Positions 1 through 9,088 of a stretch of 64,000 bases of DNA are shown one piece after another. The stretch covers positions 1 to 64,000 of the forward strand of contig CAVUGE010000015.1 in assembly GCA_963740945.1 (NCBI GenBank), written 5' to 3'. The DNA is from CAVQBP01 sp963740945. Lineage in GTDB: Bacteria > Bacteroidota > Ignavibacteria > Ignavibacteriales > Ignavibacteriaceae. The position numbers and the translations under genes are program-made. The first letter of the stretch is position 1; every line of letters begins with the position of its first letter. A model generated the notes under the pieces. It did no database searches. It saw only the letters and a list, made by a program, of their open reading frames with translations, and was not told the origin of the DNA.

Positions 1-1802
1 CCAGTTGAAAAAAATATTATTTTACTTTCTTCGGTAAAATCACTAAAGCTTTCAATCTCATTATCTGTTTTTCTATTAAATACATTTCCTATCTCGAATA
101 AAGAAAGATTCTTTTCACCAACCTTAATGTTTCTAGAAATAGTTTCCAAACCACCGGGAATTAAAGAAGTTCGTAAGAATTCCATATCTAAGCTTTGCGG
201 ATTAAGTATCTTAATGGGACTGCCTATCATTGATGATAGTTTCTCACTCTGCAATGGATTATTAATTATTTCATAAAAACCTAATGCGGTAGATATATCC
301 CGGATTTTATCCGTTGTTTCTGCTTCATCAGTTTTTTCATCGAGCGTTATGGATATTTTGTTTTGCGTTGGAATATTGTCATATCCGTTTATTCTTGCAA
401 TTTCTTCTATCAGATCAATTTCTCTTTCAATATCCGGTCGAAAAGTAGGGATTAGACAATGGAGTTCTTCTTCGGATTCAAAAACAATTTGCATTCCCAG
501 TTTTTCAAGAACATCTATAATCGTATTTCTTGAGATATTAAAACCAAGAATTTTATCAACCCTTGCGAAACGGATTCTGACTTCTCTCTTTTCAATTTTA
601 TCCGGATAAACATCGATAATCCCCTTTGCAACTTTACCGCCGCTTAATTCGGAGATTAATTTGGCAGCCCTTTTTGCAGAAAAATCAGTATTGTTAGGAT
701 CAATCCCCCTTTCGAACCTATATGAAGCTTCGGTGCTTAAACCTATTATTTTTGAGGTCTTACGGATGCTTGAAGGATTAAAATATGCACTTTCGATTAG
801 TATATTTTTAGTGTTAGTACTGACTTCAGAATTCTCCCCTCCCATTACACCGGCAATGGCAACGTTCTTTTCAGCATCACAGATCATCAGGGTATTTTCA
901 GGAAGCTTTCTTTCTTTAGAATCCAGGGTGATGAAATTTGTCTCTTTAGTTGTACTTTCTATTACTATCTTTTTCCCGCTTAAATTATCGAGATCAAAGG
1001 CATGGAGAGGCTGCCCTGTTTCATACATTACATAATTTGAGACATCAACAATATTATTTATAGGACGGAGCCCAATATTTTTTAATCTTATTTTTAACCA
1101 TTCGGGAGAATCTTTTATAATAACATCGGTTACTATTTTTGATGAATATCGCGGACAATTTATTTTGTCGATTATTTCAACTTTTGCAAATTTATTTACA
1201 TCCGGTGAACTTTCATCAATTTCAATTGATGGAAGATTTAATTTTAAATTAAAGATTGCTGCAAGATCTCTTGCTACACCAATATGGGATAAAGCATCAG
1301 GACGGTTCGGGGTAATACCTATTTCGAATATTACATCATTTAATAAGAGAGCTTCAGTAACCGGAGTTCCCTCTACTAAATCTCCGTTAAGAATCATTAT
1401 GCCGGAATGATTATCACTCAATTCAAGTTCAGCTTCCGAACAAATCATTCCAAAAGATTCTATACCGCGAATTTTAGCCTTACCAATTTTAAAATTCCCT
1501 TTAGGAATAGTTGTACCCATAGGTGCAAAGACTACTTTTTGTTCCGCTGCTACATTTTCTGCACCACAAATAACCTGGAAATCATTTTTCCCGGTTGAAA
1601 CAATGCACAGTGATAATTTATCGGCATTTGGATGTTTCTTCTTATCCTTAACATATCCAACTACAAAATCTTTATAGATCTCATTCTGATCAATTATACT
1701 TTCAACTTCAAGCCCAGACATGGTAAGCTTATCAGCTAATACCGGAACAAGTATATCTTTTAAATCAATATAATCTTTTAACCAGTTTAATGATATTTTC
1801 AA
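1..1802 (-). CDS. pheT: Phenylalanine-tRNA ligase beta subunit (partial, C-terminus beyond window)
   Basis: This is the beta subunit of the (alphabeta)2 enzyme that charges tRNA-Phe. The reverse-strand translation begins KISLNWLKDYIDL, the usual PheT N-terminus. It continues through the tRNA-binding/EMAP-like part and the B3/B5 regions, including SRFERGIDPN and FRPDIEREIDLIEEIARINGYD, and stays open to base 1, so about 600 of roughly 800 residues are present. I chose the TTG codon at 1802-1800 as start because GGAG lies 8 bases upstream (1814-1811) and the conserved N-terminus begins there; no ATG fits. It lies 284 bp downstream of pheS, an unusually wide gap for this pair that holds a dispersed repeat. 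Confidence 0.93.
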   Translation of the reverse strand, partial: MKISLNWLKDYIDLKDILVPVLADKLTMSGLEVESIIDQNEIYKDFVVGYVKDKKKHPNADKLSLCIVSTGKNDFQVICGAENVAAEQKVVFAPMGTTIPKGNFKIGKAKIRGIESFGMICSEAELELSDNHSGIMILNGDLVEGTPVTEALLLNDVIFEIGITPNRPDALSHIGVARDLAAIFNLKLNLPSIEIDESSPDVNKFAKVEIIDKINCPRYSSKIVTDVIIKDSPEWLKIRLKNIGLRPINNIVDVSNYVMYETGQPLHAFDLDNLSGKKIVIESTTKETNFITLDSKERKLPENTLMICDAEKNVAIAGVMGGENSEVSTNTKNILIESAYFNPSSIRKTSKIIGLSTEASYRFERGIDPNNTDFSAKRAAKLISELSGGKVAKGIIDVYPDKIEKREVRIRFARVDKILGFNISRNTIIDVLEKLGMQIVFESEEELHCLIPTFRPDIEREIDLIEEIARINGYDNIPTQNKISITLDEKTDEAETTDKIRDISTALGFYEIINNPLQSEKLSSMIGSPIKILNPQSLDMEFLRTSLIPGGLETISRNIKVGEKNLSLFEIGNVFNRKTDNEIESFSDFTEESKIIFFST

Positions 1803-1901
1803 CTTATTAACTCCTGAAAAGCAAGATTACTTTTCATTATTACCTTTTAGTGACAACCTCATTAATTCTAGAATTCTAGATATTGGCAATGAAGAGGTGG
1901 A

Positions 1902-2010
1902 GAGATTCTTCACTCCACTTCGTTCCATTCAGAATGACAAATTAGTGCGTGTCAAGAACTTAATTATTAAGTGCTATAAGCCTTTTAAAGGTCTCAGAAA
2001 GAATCCATAA
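1902..2010. repeat. Dispersed intergenic repeat, family GAGATTCTTCACTCC, copy 1
   Basis: The stretch starts GAGATTCTTCACTCCACTTC, continues with CAGAATGACAAATTAG, and ends near CCTTTTAAAGGTCTCAGAA. The same order of blocks recurs at 35910-36037, and the first 38 bases recur at 46330-46367. It sits between pheS and pheT and encodes nothing recognisable. Confidence 0.55.
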
Positions 2011-2086
2011 TGATTTTTCTTATATTAAATAAAATCAACAACCACTTATTTTATTATAGGTTACAAACTTTTATAAAATTATTTAC

Positions 2087-3100
2087 TTAAAATTGTTTTA
2101 AGAACCGGATATCATTTTCGAAATAAATTCGAATGTCCGGAATATTATACTTTAAAAGTCCGATTCTCTCTATTCCCATTCCAAATGCATAGCCGGTATA
2201 TTTTTCCGGGTCATAACCGACATATTTGAAGACGTTAGGATCAACCATTCCGCAACCTAATATTTCAAGCCAGCCGGACATTTTACAAACCCTACATCCT
2301 TTACCACTGCAAAGAAAACAGGTAATATCCATCTCTGCGCTCGGTTCGGTAAATGGGAAAAAACTTGGCCTAAATCTGTATTTTAAGTTTTCACCGTAAA
2401 ATTGTTTTGCAAAACCGACTAGAGTTCCTTTTAATTCGCTGAAAGTTACATCACTATCAACATATAGACCTTCGACCTGATGAAACATGCAGAAGCTTCT
2501 TGAACTGACAGCTTCATTCCTATAACACCTTCCAGGCATTATAACTCTGACAGGAGGTTTATGCTTTTCCATAACCCTGATTTGCACCGGTGATGTATGT
2601 GTCCTCAGAAGAAAGTCTTTACTTAGAAAAAATGTATCCTGCATATCTCTTGCAGGGTGATCGTGCGGAAAATTTAGGGCTTCAAAATTATTATAATCGG
2701 ATTCGATTTCAGGCCCTTCGGATATTGAAAATCCCATTCCTTTAAATATAGCCCGAATTTCATCTAAAGTTTGGGTTAATAAATGTTTTCTGCCGATTTG
2801 ATTAGCAAAACCTGGCAGAGTTAAATCAATTTCATCTTCAGCTGATATTGAATTAGATTCAATTTTCTCTTTTATAGAATTAAATTTTTCTGTAACAGAA
2901 GTTCTAAGTGAGTTTAATTCTTTCCCCAAAAAAGGTTTTTCTTCCTTTGAAGCTGTTTTCAATTCTTCGAAAAGATTTGCAACTAATCCGTTCCTGCTCA
3001 AATATTTTATTCTGATCTCTTCAAGCTGCTTGGAATCTTTTGCTTCAACAATATCGTTTTCAAACGATTTTTTTATATTATTAATTTGTTCGTTATTCAT
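2087..3100 (-). CDS. pheS: Phenylalanine-tRNA ligase alpha subunit
   Basis: This is the catalytic alpha subunit of cytoplasmic phenylalanyl-tRNA synthetase, 337 residues, the normal bacterial length. An N-terminal helical tRNA-binding arm (about residues 1-90) precedes the class II aaRS core. Visible core motifs are HPARDMQDTFF, RTHTSPVQIRVM, FHQVEGLYVD near residue 205, PSAEMDI, and the motif 3 stretch GYAFGMGIERIGLLKY near residue 305. It follows rplT by 75 bp in the order thrS-infC-rpmI-rplT-pheS-pheT known from many bacteria. A hairpin in the rplT-pheS gap may modulate read-through into it. Confidence 0.97.
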   Translation of the reverse strand: MNNEQINNIKKSFENDIVEAKDSKQLEEIRIKYLSRNGLVANLFEELKTASKEEKPFLGKELNSLRTSVTEKFNSIKEKIESNSISAEDEIDLTLPGFANQIGRKHLLTQTLDEIRAIFKGMGFSISEGPEIESDYNNFEALNFPHDHPARDMQDTFFLSKDFLLRTHTSPVQIRVMEKHKPPVRVIMPGRCYRNEAVSSRSFCMFHQVEGLYVDSDVTFSELKGTLVGFAKQFYGENLKYRFRPSFFPFTEPSAEMDITCFLCSGKGCRVCKMSGWLEILGCGMVDPNVFKYVGYDPEKYTGYAFGMGIERIGLLKYNIPDIRIYFENDIRFLKQF

Positions 3101-3129
3101 AAGAAGTGCTGCAAATATTTAAAATAATA

Positions 3130-3168
3130 CCCTCTTTAAAATAATTATAAATTTCAATTTAAAGAGGG
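3130..3168 (-). terminator. Hairpin between rplT and pheS (possible attenuator)
   Basis: CCCTCTTTAAA (3130-3140) and TTTAAAGAGGG (3158-3168) form an 11-bp perfect stem with a 17-base loop. On the transcribed minus strand it is followed by GTATTATTTT, only a weak U-tract. Because pheS and pheT lack an obvious alternative operon, partial termination is more likely than a full stop. Confidence 0.45.
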
Positions 3169-3175
3169 CAAAAAA

Positions 3176-3523
3176 TTAATTAGCTGAAAAATTCACTATT
3201 TCTGTAAAAGCGGACGGATTCTCAACAGCTAAACTTGCTAATATCTTCCTGTTAATGTTAACGCCTTTGGAATCAAGAGCATGAATTAGTTTGGAATAAG
3301 TGGTACCATTAATCCGAGCGGCAGCATTTATCCTAACGATCCATAATCGTCTGAAAGTTCTCTTTTTTACCTTTCTGTCCCGGTAAGCATGACTCCAGCC
3401 TTTTTCTACATGATTTTTGGCAACTGTAAATACCTTGCTCCTGGCACCCCAGTATCCTTTTGCATGCTTTAGCATTTTTTTTCTTTTACGGTGAGAAGCT
3501 ACTCTATTTGTTGAACGAGGCAT
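3176..3523 (-). CDS. rplT: 50S ribosomal protein L20
   Basis: L20 binds 23S rRNA early in 50S assembly. The 115-residue product begins MPRSTNRVASHRKRKKMLK and contains AKGYWGARSKVFTVAKNHVEKG and RRLWIVRINAAAR, all hallmark L20 sequence, at normal length. It is strongly basic at the N-terminus. It is 35 bp downstream of rpmI in the same transcription unit. Confidence 0.98.
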   Translation of the reverse strand: MPRSTNRVASHRKRKKMLKHAKGYWGARSKVFTVAKNHVEKGWSHAYRDRKVKKRTFRRLWIVRINAAARINGTTYSKLIHALDSKGVNINRKILASLAVENPSAFTEIVNFSAN

Positions 3524-3558
3524 AATTTATATCCTTCTTTATTTTAATCAAACCTTAA

Positions 3559-3750
3559 TTATTGAACCATAATGCGGACGCGCTTTTCTTCAGATTTAGA
3601 AACAAGAGTAGCGTGTCTTAAATTTCTTTTTCTTTTTGTTGTTTTCGAGGTCAAAATATGACTTTTATAAGCTTTTTTTCTTTTAAAATTACCTGAAGCT
3701 GTTTTCTTAAAAGTTTTCTTTGCACCCTTATTACTTTTCATTTTCGGCAT
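3559..3750 (-). CDS. rpmI: 50S ribosomal protein L35
   Basis: This is a small basic ribosomal protein of 63 residues. It begins MPKMKSNKGAKKTFKKTASG and carries SHILTSKTTKRKRNLR, the typical L35 core. It lies between infC and rplT, the standard infC-rpmI-rplT arrangement, about 100 bp after infC. Confidence 0.98.
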   Translation of the reverse strand: MPKMKSNKGAKKTFKKTASGNFKRKKAYKSHILTSKTTKRKRNLRHATLVSKSEEKRVRIMVQ

Positions 3751-3853
3751 AATTTAATCCTGTTATTTAAATTATTTTTTTCAGTTTCAATTGGTTGAGA
3801 GAAAACCTCAGCGGTTTTGGAAACCTCGGAGGTTCGAGACATTCCATGAAATA

Positions 3854-4384
3854 TTATTTCTTTTTACTCCTAGTTTTATCAGGAACAAGAATTAAATTCA
3901 TATTCCTGCCTTCCATTTTAATATCTGATTCAACTTTAGCAATATCTTCCGTTCTCAGTATAAAGCGATTCAATAAATCTTCACCCTGCTCCGTATAAGC
4001 CATTTCCCTTCCCTTAAAAATAACTACCACTTTGACTTTATTACCTTCTTCTAAAAAATCAATCGCATGCCTGGCTTTAAACTCAAAATCATGCACATCT
4101 GTATTTGGATGCAGCCGGATCTCCTTTAGAGTAGAAGTCTGCTGATTTTTTCTTTGAATTTTTTCCCGTTTCTGCCGTTCATATTTGAATTTTCCATGAT
4201 CAATAATTTTACAAACGGGCGGTTGAGCTTGAGGTGCGATTTCAACTAAATCGAGACCTCTTTCACTTGATAACTTTAAAGCATCCCTTACTGTATATAT
4301 ACCAAGTTGCGCACCATCAACATCAATTACACGAATTTTCGGAGCTTTAATTTCTTCATTTATTCTAATGTTATCTTTAGCGAT
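3854..4384 (-). CDS. infC: Translation initiation factor IF-3 with a non-AUG start
   Basis: IF-3 binds the 30S subunit and proofreads start-codon choice. The frame reads AKDNIRINEEIKAPKIRVID at the N-terminus, then QLGIYTVRDALKLSSERGLDLVEIAP, the linker with KFKYERQKREK, and a C-domain ending in DKTRSKKK; about 176 residues is normal for the family. The first in-frame ATG is only at 4096, inside the C-domain, so an ATG-only search would truncate the gene. I place the start at ATC (4384-4382), preceded by AGAGAGG with 5 bases between. An ATT at 4405, overlapping the thrS stop, is the alternative. A rare start codon on infC matches its known autoregulation. Confidence 0.92.
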   Translation of the reverse strand: MAKDNIRINEEIKAPKIRVIDVDGAQLGIYTVRDALKLSSERGLDLVEIAPQAQPPVCKIIDHGKFKYERQKREKIQRKNQQTSTLKEIRLHPNTDVHDFEFKARHAIDFLEEGNKVKVVVIFKGREMAYTEQGEDLLNRFILRTEDIAKVESDIKMEGRNMNLILVPDKTRSKKK

Positions 4385-4400
4385 TACTACCTCTCTGCTG

Positions 4401-6341
4401 TTAATGTTTTTTGTTTATAATTTCGTCTTTTATATTATCAATAAATTCAGATAAAGACAAACTTCCTAAATCACCTTTTTTATGTTTTCTTACAGAAATA
4501 TTAGACGAGTTCATTTCCTTTTCGCCCAGAATCAGCATATAAGGAACTTTATTAGTTTCCCAATCCCGGATCTTATATCCGATTTTTTCATTTCGCTCAT
4601 CTAATTCAACACGTATAAGATTAGCTTTCAATTCATCAGCAACTTTTTTTGAATAATCTATAAAGTTTTGAGAAACAGGAAGTACGGCTACTTGAACTGG
4701 AGCCAGCCATAAGGGGAATTCACCTGCATAATGCTCAATTAGAACACCAATAAATCTTTCAAGAGACCCGAATGGTGCTCTATGAATTACAACCGGTCTA
4801 TGTTTTTGCCCGTCATTCCCTGTATACTCCAAATTAAACCTTTCAGGCATAACATAATCAATTTGAACTGTACCTAATTGCCACTTTCTTCCAAGAACGT
4901 CTCTAACAATAAAATCAATTTTCGGTCCATAAAAAGCTGCTTCACCTTCCTCAATGTGATAATTGAGCTTCATCTGATCGGCGGCTTCTTTTATTTCCTG
5001 CTGGGCTCTTTCCCATAATTTAATATCACCCCCGTATTTGTCTTCATTATCATCTCTGAAAGATAATTGTGATTCAAAATCCGTAAACCCCATCTGGGAA
5101 AAAATAGTCTGGATCAGATCAATTACATCGCAGACTTCATCTTTTAATTGATCCTGTCTGACAAAAATATGAGAATCATCAATTGAGAAAGATCGAACCC
5201 TAGTTAACCCGTTTAATTCGCCGGATTGTTCGTATCTGTAAACAGTCCCAAATTCTGCATATCTTATAGGTAAATCTCTATAGCTTCTTGGTTTTGAAAG
5301 ATAGATTTGAAAATGGTGCGGGCAGTTCATCGGTTTCAGTAAATATTCTTCTTTACCATCTTCAAGCTGCATGGGTGGAAATTGACTATCTTTATAATAA
5401 GGATAATGACCGCTTGTTTTGTATAAATTTATATTTCCAATATGCGGTGTAATGACAGGAAGATAGCCTCTTTTCCTCTGTTCTTCCCTCAAATAATTTT
5501 CTAAATTTTCTCTCAATACTGTTCCTTTAGGGAGCCAGACCGGTAATCCGCTGCCAATAGTATTTGAAATTAAAAAGAGTTCGAGATCTTTTCCCAATCT
5601 TCTGTGGTCTCTTTTTTTGGCTTCCTCTAATTTCACTAGATAATCATCAAGCATTTTCTTTTTTGGAAAAGAAATTCCATATATCCTCTGAAGCTGTTTA
5701 TTATGTTCATCCCCTCTCCAATAAGAACCGGAAATATTAAGGAGCTTGACATATTTTATTTTACCAGTAGAAGGAAGATGGGGTCCTCTGCAGAGGTCGA
5801 CAAAACTGCCTTCTTTATAAAGACTGACTCCTTCAGAATTTTCATCGATTTCTGATAAGATTTCAAGTTTATAATTATCCCCTTTACTTTCAAAAAAGCT
5901 AACGGCTTCAGATTTAGAAAGGTCCTGTCTCCGAAAGGAATTATTCTCTTTTGACAATTTATTCATTCTTTCTTCAATTTTTTGAAGATCTTCTTCCGTC
6001 AAATGAGAATTTATATCAATATCATAATAAAAACCATTTTCAATTGCAGGTCCTACACCGAATTTTGCTTCCGGATAAATATCCTGAACTGCATGAGCCA
6101 TCAAATGGGAAGTAGAATGCCAGTAAACTTCCTTTCCTTCTTTGTCATCAAAAGTCAGGATTCTAATTACTGCATTAAAATTAATCTGTGCATCCAGGTC
6201 TTTAACTTTACCATTTACTTCAACAGCCAGAGCCTCCTGAGCCAATCTTGAAGAAACAGATTCGGCAATTTGAAAACCGGAAACTCCTTTATCGAATTCT
6301 TTTGTAGTCCCGTCCGGAAATGTTATTTTAATTTTATCCAT
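4401..6341 (-). CDS. thrS: Threonine-tRNA ligase
   Basis: This class II synthetase charges tRNA-Thr. The 646 residues show an N-terminal TGS domain (about 1-62), the SAD editing domain with HSTSHLMAHAV near residue 76 and CRGPHLPSTG, then the catalytic core with MNCPHHFQIY, RYAEFGTVYRYEQSG and VIHRAPFGSLERF. The C-terminal anticodon-binding domain (about 545-646) includes PVQVAVLPVS. Length is normal. It heads the minus-strand operon, ending about 17 bases before the chosen infC start. No T-box leader is evident upstream. Confidence 0.97.
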   Translation of the reverse strand: MDKIKITFPDGTTKEFDKGVSGFQIAESVSSRLAQEALAVEVNGKVKDLDAQINFNAVIRILTFDDKEGKEVYWHSTSHLMAHAVQDIYPEAKFGVGPAIENGFYYDIDINSHLTEEDLQKIEERMNKLSKENNSFRRQDLSKSEAVSFFESKGDNYKLEILSEIDENSEGVSLYKEGSFVDLCRGPHLPSTGKIKYVKLLNISGSYWRGDEHNKQLQRIYGISFPKKKMLDDYLVKLEEAKKRDHRRLGKDLELFLISNTIGSGLPVWLPKGTVLRENLENYLREEQRKRGYLPVITPHIGNINLYKTSGHYPYYKDSQFPPMQLEDGKEEYLLKPMNCPHHFQIYLSKPRSYRDLPIRYAEFGTVYRYEQSGELNGLTRVRSFSIDDSHIFVRQDQLKDEVCDVIDLIQTIFSQMGFTDFESQLSFRDDNEDKYGGDIKLWERAQQEIKEAADQMKLNYHIEEGEAAFYGPKIDFIVRDVLGRKWQLGTVQIDYVMPERFNLEYTGNDGQKHRPVVIHRAPFGSLERFIGVLIEHYAGEFPLWLAPVQVAVLPVSQNFIDYSKKVADELKANLIRVELDERNEKIGYKIRDWETNKVPYMLILGEKEMNSSNISVRKHKKGDLGSLSLSEFIDNIKDEIINKKH

Positions 6342-7057
6342 TATTGAATATATACTTCTTTATTCAGGTCTCTTCAAACTTTAATATTTCAACTGAAAAG
6401 TGAATCTTTTTAAAGCTACAAAATTATACATTTTTGCCAAATATTCCAATTATTAATAATAAATTGAGTTATTCTAAATCTAGAGTGTTACCTAAATCGG
6501 TAGTATCGGTAGTGTTTAAATAATTTCTCGAAAGAATGGTTGAGTAGTTGAATGAATGACCGGCCGGGCTAAAGCTTTGGCAGTTAAAATTGATTGTATT
6601 GAGTAAATATCTCTAATTAACTTTGGATGTATCGTTGAGTGACAATTTGGGTTGATAAATATTTAGGGAGATTTTGGTTGTTAAATTAGAAGGAGGCTGG
6701 ATTTTATCGGAGTTACCTTGGAGTTAGCTTGGAGTTACCATGGTGATGCACTTTAGGTTGATGAGGAAAAATTGGGGAGATTGAAGGCTTGAATGTTTAC
6801 AGTCTAACGAATTAAGATTATTTTTTTTGTTTGGACAAAATTCCTGACTTTCAGCAACTCTAATTGGTGAACGTATATTTTCCCGGATTGCGATTGTAAA
6901 AAAAATGCGTAATTTCCGATTGGAACAAAATTTATGTATAGTTATTTAAAGATAATCATTCCCAAGCAAAGCAGTTCTATCTTTTAAAAGAGATTAGTGT
7001 AAATAAATATGAATTTTCTTAAATTGATGATCAAAAATTAGAAAGGCAAAGAAAAGA
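6342..7057. other. 716-bp gap at the left border of the accessory array
   Basis: No coding frame is supported here. It separates the minus-strand translation operon from the plus-strand cassette region. It holds an 11-bp-period tandem repeat at 6709-6741 (units GGAGTTACCTT, GGAGTTAGCTT, GGAGTTACCAT) related to one at 53211-53255. I see no integrase gene and no clear attI-like site. Confidence 0.5.
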
Positions 7058-7264
7058 ATGGAACAATATATTATAGATGCGAAAATTAAGAATGGATATT
7101 TATCAATAGGTGATTTACCATTTAAAGAAGAAACAGATGTCAAAGTAATTGTAATGCCAAAAGTTAAATTCAACGATTTATCATTCTTAAAAGTTAGAGA
7201 TTTAACAAAATCAATTAAGGATAATATATCCGATGAAATTAGTACGGAAAGAGAAGAAGAATGA
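7058..7264 (+). CDS. Antitoxin of a PIN-toxin module (AF2212-like)
   Basis: The 68-residue product starts with a beta-rich segment, IIDAKIKNGYLSIGDLPF and TDVKVIVMPKV, followed by an acidic helical tail ending in STEREEE. This layout is common in small antitoxins paired with PIN-domain toxins, where the N-terminal fold dimerises and binds DNA and the tail blocks the toxin. Its stop overlaps the ATG of the downstream toxin by 4 bases (ATGA), the usual coupling. The start follows GAAAGGCAAAGAAAAG. The partner toxin has an in-frame stop, so this may be an orphan antitoxin. Confidence 0.7.
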   Translation: MEQYIIDAKIKNGYLSIGDLPFKEETDVKVIVMPKVKFNDLSFLKVRDLTKSIKDNISDEISTEREEE

Positions 7265-7713
7265 ACCTTTTTCTAGATACAAGTGGAGTAATAAAGATTT
7301 ATCATCAAGAAAAAGGTACAGACGAATTCACAAAATATCTATCCAAAATACCAGAAGAATTATTTTTCACTACATCGGATATAACACGATTAGAATTTCA
7401 TTCTGAATTGCTCAAAAAACATAGGATGAAAGAAATAAACCAGAGAGATTTATTAGAAGTTTTTCAATTATATGATAAGGATTTTCAAAAATTCAATGTA
7501 ATCTCAGTAGACAATTTTATTAAAAATATAGCCATGCAATTACTTGATAATTTAGGATTAAAATATAGTTTAAGCACACTCGATTAACTTCAATTAGCTA
7601 CTGCAATATTTTCCAACAATTACTCAAAAATAGATTATTTCATTTCATCAGATAAAAAGCTTCTTAACATAGCAAAAGAATTTTTTCAGATAATAAATCC
7701 AGAAGAACTTTAA
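7261..7713 (+). pseudogene. PIN-domain toxin interrupted by an in-frame stop
   Basis: The frame opens with MNLFLDTSGVIKIYHQE, the first acidic strand of a PIN RNase, and has TTSDITRLEFHSE for the second acidic residue. It then runs into TAA at 7585-7587. The same frame continues without a break as LQLATAIFSNNYSKIDYF, SSDKKLLNIAKEFF and INPEEL to a stop at 7711-7713. TLD-stop-LQLATA exactly interrupts the conserved third acidic region. One substitution (for example TCA or GAA to TAA) explains it. The truncated 108-residue product lacks the last catalytic residues and should be inactive, unless the stop is a sequencing error or is read through. Confidence 0.8.
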
Positions 7714-7977
7714 AATTATTCATATGAGCAAGGGAATATCAATGCATTTCAAGCCGTGTATATTACCTCCACCCTACCTCCACAGGCTTAGTGAAAAGAT
7801 AGATTAGCAGCTAGATAAATCGGATAATATTCACACAGACTCCCCAATGATTCATTCTTTTTAGACTCTGCGAAAAAACTACAGTGACAAAGAATTATTG
7901 ATGCTTTATTTTGCAGTAAGAATGAACGTTTATTTAGTATAAAATTATTATTCACAATATATATAAGGAGTTCTATC
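7714..7977. other. Gap without a gene
   Basis: This is 264 bp of low-GC sequence between the decayed toxin and the next plus-strand gene. No convincing attC-like core pair is visible, although the gene order and strand match the rest of the array. Confidence 0.4.
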
Positions 7978-8682
7978 ATGGCTAAATTAGAGGGTTCAGC
8001 TTTCGGCAATTTAAGCGGGAGAGTAGGAAATCTTTCGGCGAGAATAAAGAACGGTGAGACTATTATAAGTGCTCGTCCTAAAGAGTTCAATGTTTCACAA
8101 AGCCCTGGTGCAGTTAAAGGGAGAAACAGATTTTCCGTATGTTCCCGGATTGCAAAGACTGTCAGCGACATTGAAGACTTAAATAAAATCTGGAATAAAA
8201 TAAGAGCAGCAGGTCTTACTGTTTACAATACAGTGATTCAAAGGAATTATCAATTTGCAGATCCGCAAAAACCGACTGCAGAGAATATAATTACACCCGG
8301 CGGCTTTGATCTTGCAGTAGATTCTATAGCTGTTTCTGAAGAGAGGATTACTGTTAATCTGGCACCGCTCAGGAGTAAAACAGACTTCAATGATGATGAA
8401 AAAGAACTTATCATTTTTATGATTATAACCGGATTTGACCCTGTTGATGAGAATGACAATTATTATATAGTAATGCCGTTTACTTATACGGAAGCCGATT
8501 TTGATCCGGATGATAAACTGGAGGCAGTTGTAAATTTTGACCGGTTTACCAGGAATAAACTTGCAGGATACAACGGGAAAGTATTATTAGTCTGTACAGC
8601 TACCAAAGATGATGAAGGAAATGTGGTTAGGTACTCGGCGACATATGGCAGAGAAGTTGGAGATCAGAAGTCGGAGGTCTGA
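7978..8682 (+). CDS. Hypothetical protein, DUF6266-like N-terminus
   Basis: The 234-residue protein has no signal peptide or membrane segment. The N-terminus, FGNLSGRVGNLSARIKNGET followed by SARPKEFNVSQSP and GRNRFSVCSRIAK, resembles the glycine-rich opening of the DUF6266 family of Bacteroidota, often found near phage-like genes; this is pattern memory, not a search. The remainder is acidic and beta-rich. AAGGAG lies 8-9 bases before the ATG. The 3' end runs into a GTCAGAAGTC-type tandem repeat, so the last residues (EVGDQKSEV) are probably repeat-derived and the original C-terminus may be lost. Confidence 0.6.
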   Translation: MAKLEGSAFGNLSGRVGNLSARIKNGETIISARPKEFNVSQSPGAVKGRNRFSVCSRIAKTVSDIEDLNKIWNKIRAAGLTVYNTVIQRNYQFADPQKPTAENIITPGGFDLAVDSIAVSEERITVNLAPLRSKTDFNDDEKELIIFMIITGFDPVDENDNYYIVMPFTYTEADFDPDDKLEAVVNFDRFTRNKLAGYNGKVLLVCTATKDDEGNVVRYSATYGREVGDQKSEV

Positions 8683-8741
8683 GGTCAGAAGGTCAGAAGT
8701 CGGCACACAGAAGTCAGAGGTCTGGGATCAGAAGTCAGTGG
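8663..8741. repeat. CAGAAGTC/GAGGTCTG short tandem repeat
   Basis: The segment is an irregular array of CAGAAGTCGGAGGTCTGAGG-like units (CAGAAGGT, CAGAAGTCGG, CAGAAGTCAGAGGTCTGGG, CAGAAGTCAGTGG). It begins inside the 3' end of the preceding gene and continues past its stop. Arrays of this type are common slippage-prone repeats in low-GC environmental bacteria. Confidence 0.75.
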
Positions 8742-9088
8742 ACTTAAATGGATACGAGAATAGATCTAATTTTTTGATAGAAAATTCTGAAATTGGATAT
8801 ATATCCGTCTACTTTTGAGAATTTGAGAATTTCTATTTTATTAAAAGAATTGTATTGAAAATTAGATTTTTTCAATATAAATTAAATTGTTCATAAAATA
8901 AAATGGGGCACGGGAGAACTTTCTATGGACCCTTAATATTATTACCCCAAACGTTGATGTGGCTCAACTGGCGAAGCTGTGTCCGAGATAGTAGTGAGAA
9001 GTGAGATTTGAGTATTGAGACTCTCAGAAAAAATTTGTTTGTGGTTTGTTGAATATAGTTGACCTGGCAATACAGACAGTATACCTAA
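8742..9088. other. Gap without a gene
   Basis: I see no supported gene. TTACCCCAA at about 8941-8949 is an 8-of-10 match to the reverse complement of the TTGGGCTAAC that ends the next cassette, so a mutated cassette start could lie there. This is weak evidence. Confidence 0.3.

Noticed and set aside
349..1598. Several plus-strand open frames over the first 1.6 kb
   Set aside because: They lie opposite pheT, whose reverse-strand frame is continuous and strongly conserved; the plus-strand products resemble nothing.
8609..8818. Open frame encoding RRSEVRRSEVGTQKSEV-like repeats
   Set aside because: It is a translation of the CAGAAGTC tandem repeat in a shifted frame and has no start context of its own.
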